Below, one piece after another: positions 21,668 through 23,222 of a DNA stretch of 23,222 nt (positions are counted from its first letter, which is position 1; each line of letters begins with the position of its first letter). The position numbers and the translations under genes are program-made. The notes beneath the pieces were generated by a model that worked only from the letters and a program-made list of their open reading frames with translations, made no database searches and had not been told where the DNA came from. Source of the stretch: a virus; IMG/VR virus record IMGVR_UViG_3300017788_000182, positions 1 to 23,222 of that record. One strand, given 5' to 3'.

Positions 21668-22458
21668 TTTTTACCCCATGCTGGACAGATTGGCTTATAG
21701 GAGCACCAATCACACAACCTAGATTTTACAGCCTCGAATTCACCAGTGTTACAACGCTGGTCGACTTCTTCCTTAATCCGCGTTACCCTGCCAATCGTCT
21801 TGGATAGAGATTCTGCCGTTACTTGTTCTGAAAACTTCACCCCATCCCTCAGGTAGATGAGTTCCAACGAAGTAACTGGGAAAATTTGCACTTCCTGCAT
21901 GATGGCGGCATAAATACGCAACTGTTCAAATTTGTCAGACACCCATTCGGCACGCGGAGTTTTTCCAGTCTTGTAATCAGAAATGGTTAACCCGTTATCG
22001 TCCTTCAACGATTTCGTGTAGCGGTCGATAAACCCCTTGAGCATCACGCCCCCAAGAGCGTGATTCAACTCGCTTTCCAAACCTATTGGATGGACTTTAG
22101 TTGGGTCTTCTACCAACCAAAGATTTTCTATACAGAACCACGCTTGCCATCTAAATTTCGCAATATCGTCGGCGCGACGCAGATAATTCTGAACTGTTTC
22201 TACGTACTTATCCATATAGACACTGCGTGCTTGGTCGCGGGCAGTATCTTTCGTTCTAAATTCTGGCGAAAACGCATACAACGATTCAAGAACGTCATGC
22301 ACGAAATTGCCCAAAATCGCTTCGATGCCTGGTTTATCTGGAATTTGGTCAATCTTGCTGAAACGAAATTTCAGCGGGCATTGCTCAAATGTGGCCAATG
22401 AACTTGGCGACAAATGTGGTGGAGGTATCAGTACCTGTTCACTCTTTGGTGGCAACAT
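21664..22458 (-). CDS. Cas4/RecB-like PD-(D/E)XK exonuclease
   Basis: This 264-residue protein has the RecB/Cas4-type nuclease motifs in order: LSPSSLATFEQCPLKF (16-31) with C27, AILGNFVHDVLESLY (47-61) with H54, KGFIDRYTK (141-149) with D145, TISDYKTGKTP (158-168) with D161 and K163, and FEQLRIYAAIM (177-187) with Q179 and Y183. The C-terminus has RLCDWCSYKPICPAW (C249, C252, C258); with C27 these are the four expected iron-sulfur ligands. It is probably a 5'-3' or single-strand exonuclease that makes substrate for the annealing protein encoded just upstream. The start is the ATG at 22458, inside the end of the annealing-protein gene, rather than one 48 bases further upstream, because MLPPKSEQ precedes the nuclease domain with normal spacing. 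Confidence 0.92.
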   Translation of the reverse strand: MLPPKSEQVLIPPPHLSPSSLATFEQCPLKFRFSKIDQIPDKPGIEAILGNFVHDVLESLYAFSPEFRTKDTARDQARSVYMDKYVETVQNYLRRADDIAKFRWQAWFCIENLWLVEDPTKVHPIGLESELNHALGGVMLKGFIDRYTKSLKDDNGLTISDYKTGKTPRAEWVSDKFEQLRIYAAIMQEVQIFPVTSLELIYLRDGVKFSEQVTAESLSKTIGRVTRIKEEVDQRCNTGEFEAVKSRLCDWCSYKPICPAWGKK

Positions 22459-23095
22459 GACTACCACTAAATTGTAGTCGAACTGCCTCGGCCAATAGTG
22501 CGTCAAGTTCTTCGGGGGTCACCGTTTCTGCGCCTTTTGGTTTTGGTTTGTCGCCATAAGTTGCTTTCCAAAACGCGCCGATTGCCTCTTTTTGGTCCTT
22601 GTTCAAACCGACAGAAATGTTCTTGAAGTTTTCCCACTTTTGCTGGTGTTCAGAAAGAGGCGTATTTGATGCCTCAATTACCTGTTCAATTTCCATCGCC
22701 TCTTCACTGCGGGCAAGATAGAGACCCACACCAAATGTTTGCGCCGCCTTCTTTACGGCATCAGAAATGGCGCCCTTAAATTCGTCGCCCAAGTCAAGGA
22801 TTGCTCCAGTCTTGGTGCGCTTGATTTTTTGACCACCAATTCCGTCGCGGGTAATCGTGCTGAATTCAGTGAGAAAATACTCAATGCGAACGTGAGCAAT
22901 AACAAATTCTGGGTCGGTTGGGTCACGGTGACAACTCTGAATAGTCATTGACCACTTGTCAACGCCAAGCACTTTGTTGAGACGATTGATGACTTCGCCA
23001 ACAGGAATGTAGGTGAGATTAACCCCACCCTTGTTAATTATCTTTTCCATCTCCTGCGGAAATGGTTCGGATAGACGATTGTAAATGTCGCTCAT
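22439..23095 (-). CDS. Rad52-like single-strand annealing protein
   Basis: This 218-residue protein has the Rad52/22 family core: NLTYIPVGEVINRLNKVLGVDKWSM (26-50), VIAHVRIEYFLTE (65-77), TITRDGIGGQKI (80-91) and the strongest block DEFKGAISDAVKKAAQTFGVGLYL (104-127). It is followed by a helical linker and a small C-terminal domain (KDQKEAIGAFWKATYGDKPKPKG). Proteins of this kind anneal complementary strands in phage recombination and work with a partner exonuclease. That partner, a Cas4-like nuclease, is encoded next with overlapping start. A GGGGGAC site lies upstream of the ATG, which overlaps the preceding stop as ATGA. Length matches phage Rad52 homologues. Confidence 0.9.
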   Translation of the reverse strand: MSDIYNRLSEPFPQEMEKIINKGGVNLTYIPVGEVINRLNKVLGVDKWSMTIQSCHRDPTDPEFVIAHVRIEYFLTEFSTITRDGIGGQKIKRTKTGAILDLGDEFKGAISDAVKKAAQTFGVGLYLARSEEAMEIEQVIEASNTPLSEHQQKWENFKNISVGLNKDQKEAIGAFWKATYGDKPKPKGAETVTPEELDALLAEAVRLQFSGSHVATKE

Positions 23096-23222
23096 TTGTT
23101 TTTGTCCCCCAATCGGACGATGACGTTTGTTTTGTGTTCGCCTTGTTCGCAGTATAGGTCAGGGTTGATACCCAGTTCGCCCAACTTGCCAACGCGCCAG
23201 TACGAAACAGCAGCGTAATCAA
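23092..23222 (-). CDS. C-terminus of an unidentified gene (partial)
   Basis: One minus-strand frame is open from the window edge to a TGA that overlaps the annealing-protein ATG (ATGA). The 42 visible residues include DYAAVSYWRVGKLGELGINPD and end VIVRLGDKNK. The overlap style matches the rest of the operon, so this is the frame in use. Another frame is open here too and runs into the annealing-protein gene, but lacks that junction. The family is not recognised; upstream in such clusters one often finds replication or recombination genes. Confidence 0.7.
   Translation of the reverse strand, partial: DYAAVSYWRVGKLGELGINPDLYCEQGEHKTNVIVRLGDKNK

Noticed and set aside
22459-22506. Upstream start for the Cas4-like nuclease
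   Set aside because: It adds 16 residues translated from the end of the annealing-protein gene in another frame; the ATG at 22458 gives a normal N-terminus.
23034-23222. Another open minus-strand frame at the right edge
   Set aside because: It overlaps the annealing-protein gene by about 60 bases out of frame. The frame ending in the ATGA junction fits the operon pattern better.

Overview
This window is part of a tailed double-stranded DNA bacteriophage with a contractile tail (myovirus morphology). It may come from a free phage, a prophage or a metagenomic contig. Every supported gene lies on the minus strand, so transcription runs from right to left. Genes are packed tightly: many neighbours share ATGA or TAATG stop/start overlaps, no gene-free stretch exceeds about 75 bases, and purine-rich ribosome binding sites (GGAGG, AGGAG) appear at non-overlapping starts. 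There is no tRNA, rRNA, CRISPR array or insertion sequence. The host cannot be fixed from the sequence. Several small proteins recall actinobacteriophage families, but that is a weak impression.

Right part (about 17.1-23.2 kb), DNA metabolism. In order of transcription: the end of an unknown gene, a Rad52-like single-strand annealing protein, a Cas4/RecB-like PD-(D/E)XK nuclease with a probable iron-sulfur cluster, a charged hypothetical protein, an HNH endonuclease, a RuvC-like resolvase and a small coiled-coil protein. Next comes a three-gene cassette: a ParB-like protein, a PP-loop ATPase of the PAPS-reductase/IbrA type, and a second ParB-like protein. A small arginine-rich protein and a candidate terminator close this part.

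Middle and left part (about 0-17.1 kb), tail morphogenesis in Mu-like order. The order is connector, gpG/gpS-like completion protein, probable tail terminator, small CxxC protein, sheath, tube, tail assembly chaperones, a 1560-residue tape measure with a C-terminal M15 peptidase domain, tube-initiator/LysM-partner-type protein, gp27/gpD-like hub, OB-fold gp45/gpV-like protein, gp25-like wedge, gpJ-like wedge, gpI-like wedge, holin, a beta-rich protein and the start of a probable fibre gene. Terminase, portal and capsid genes are absent.

The most notable points are: (1) a chaperone reading frame without a start codon, reached by a probable programmed -1 frameshift at C-CCT directly before a 13-bp RNA hairpin; (2) the ParB/PAPS-reductase-like/ParB cassette, which resembles IbrA/IbrB; (3) one beta-rich module inserted into both the connector and the gpJ-like wedge; and (4) the peptidase domain in the tape measure.
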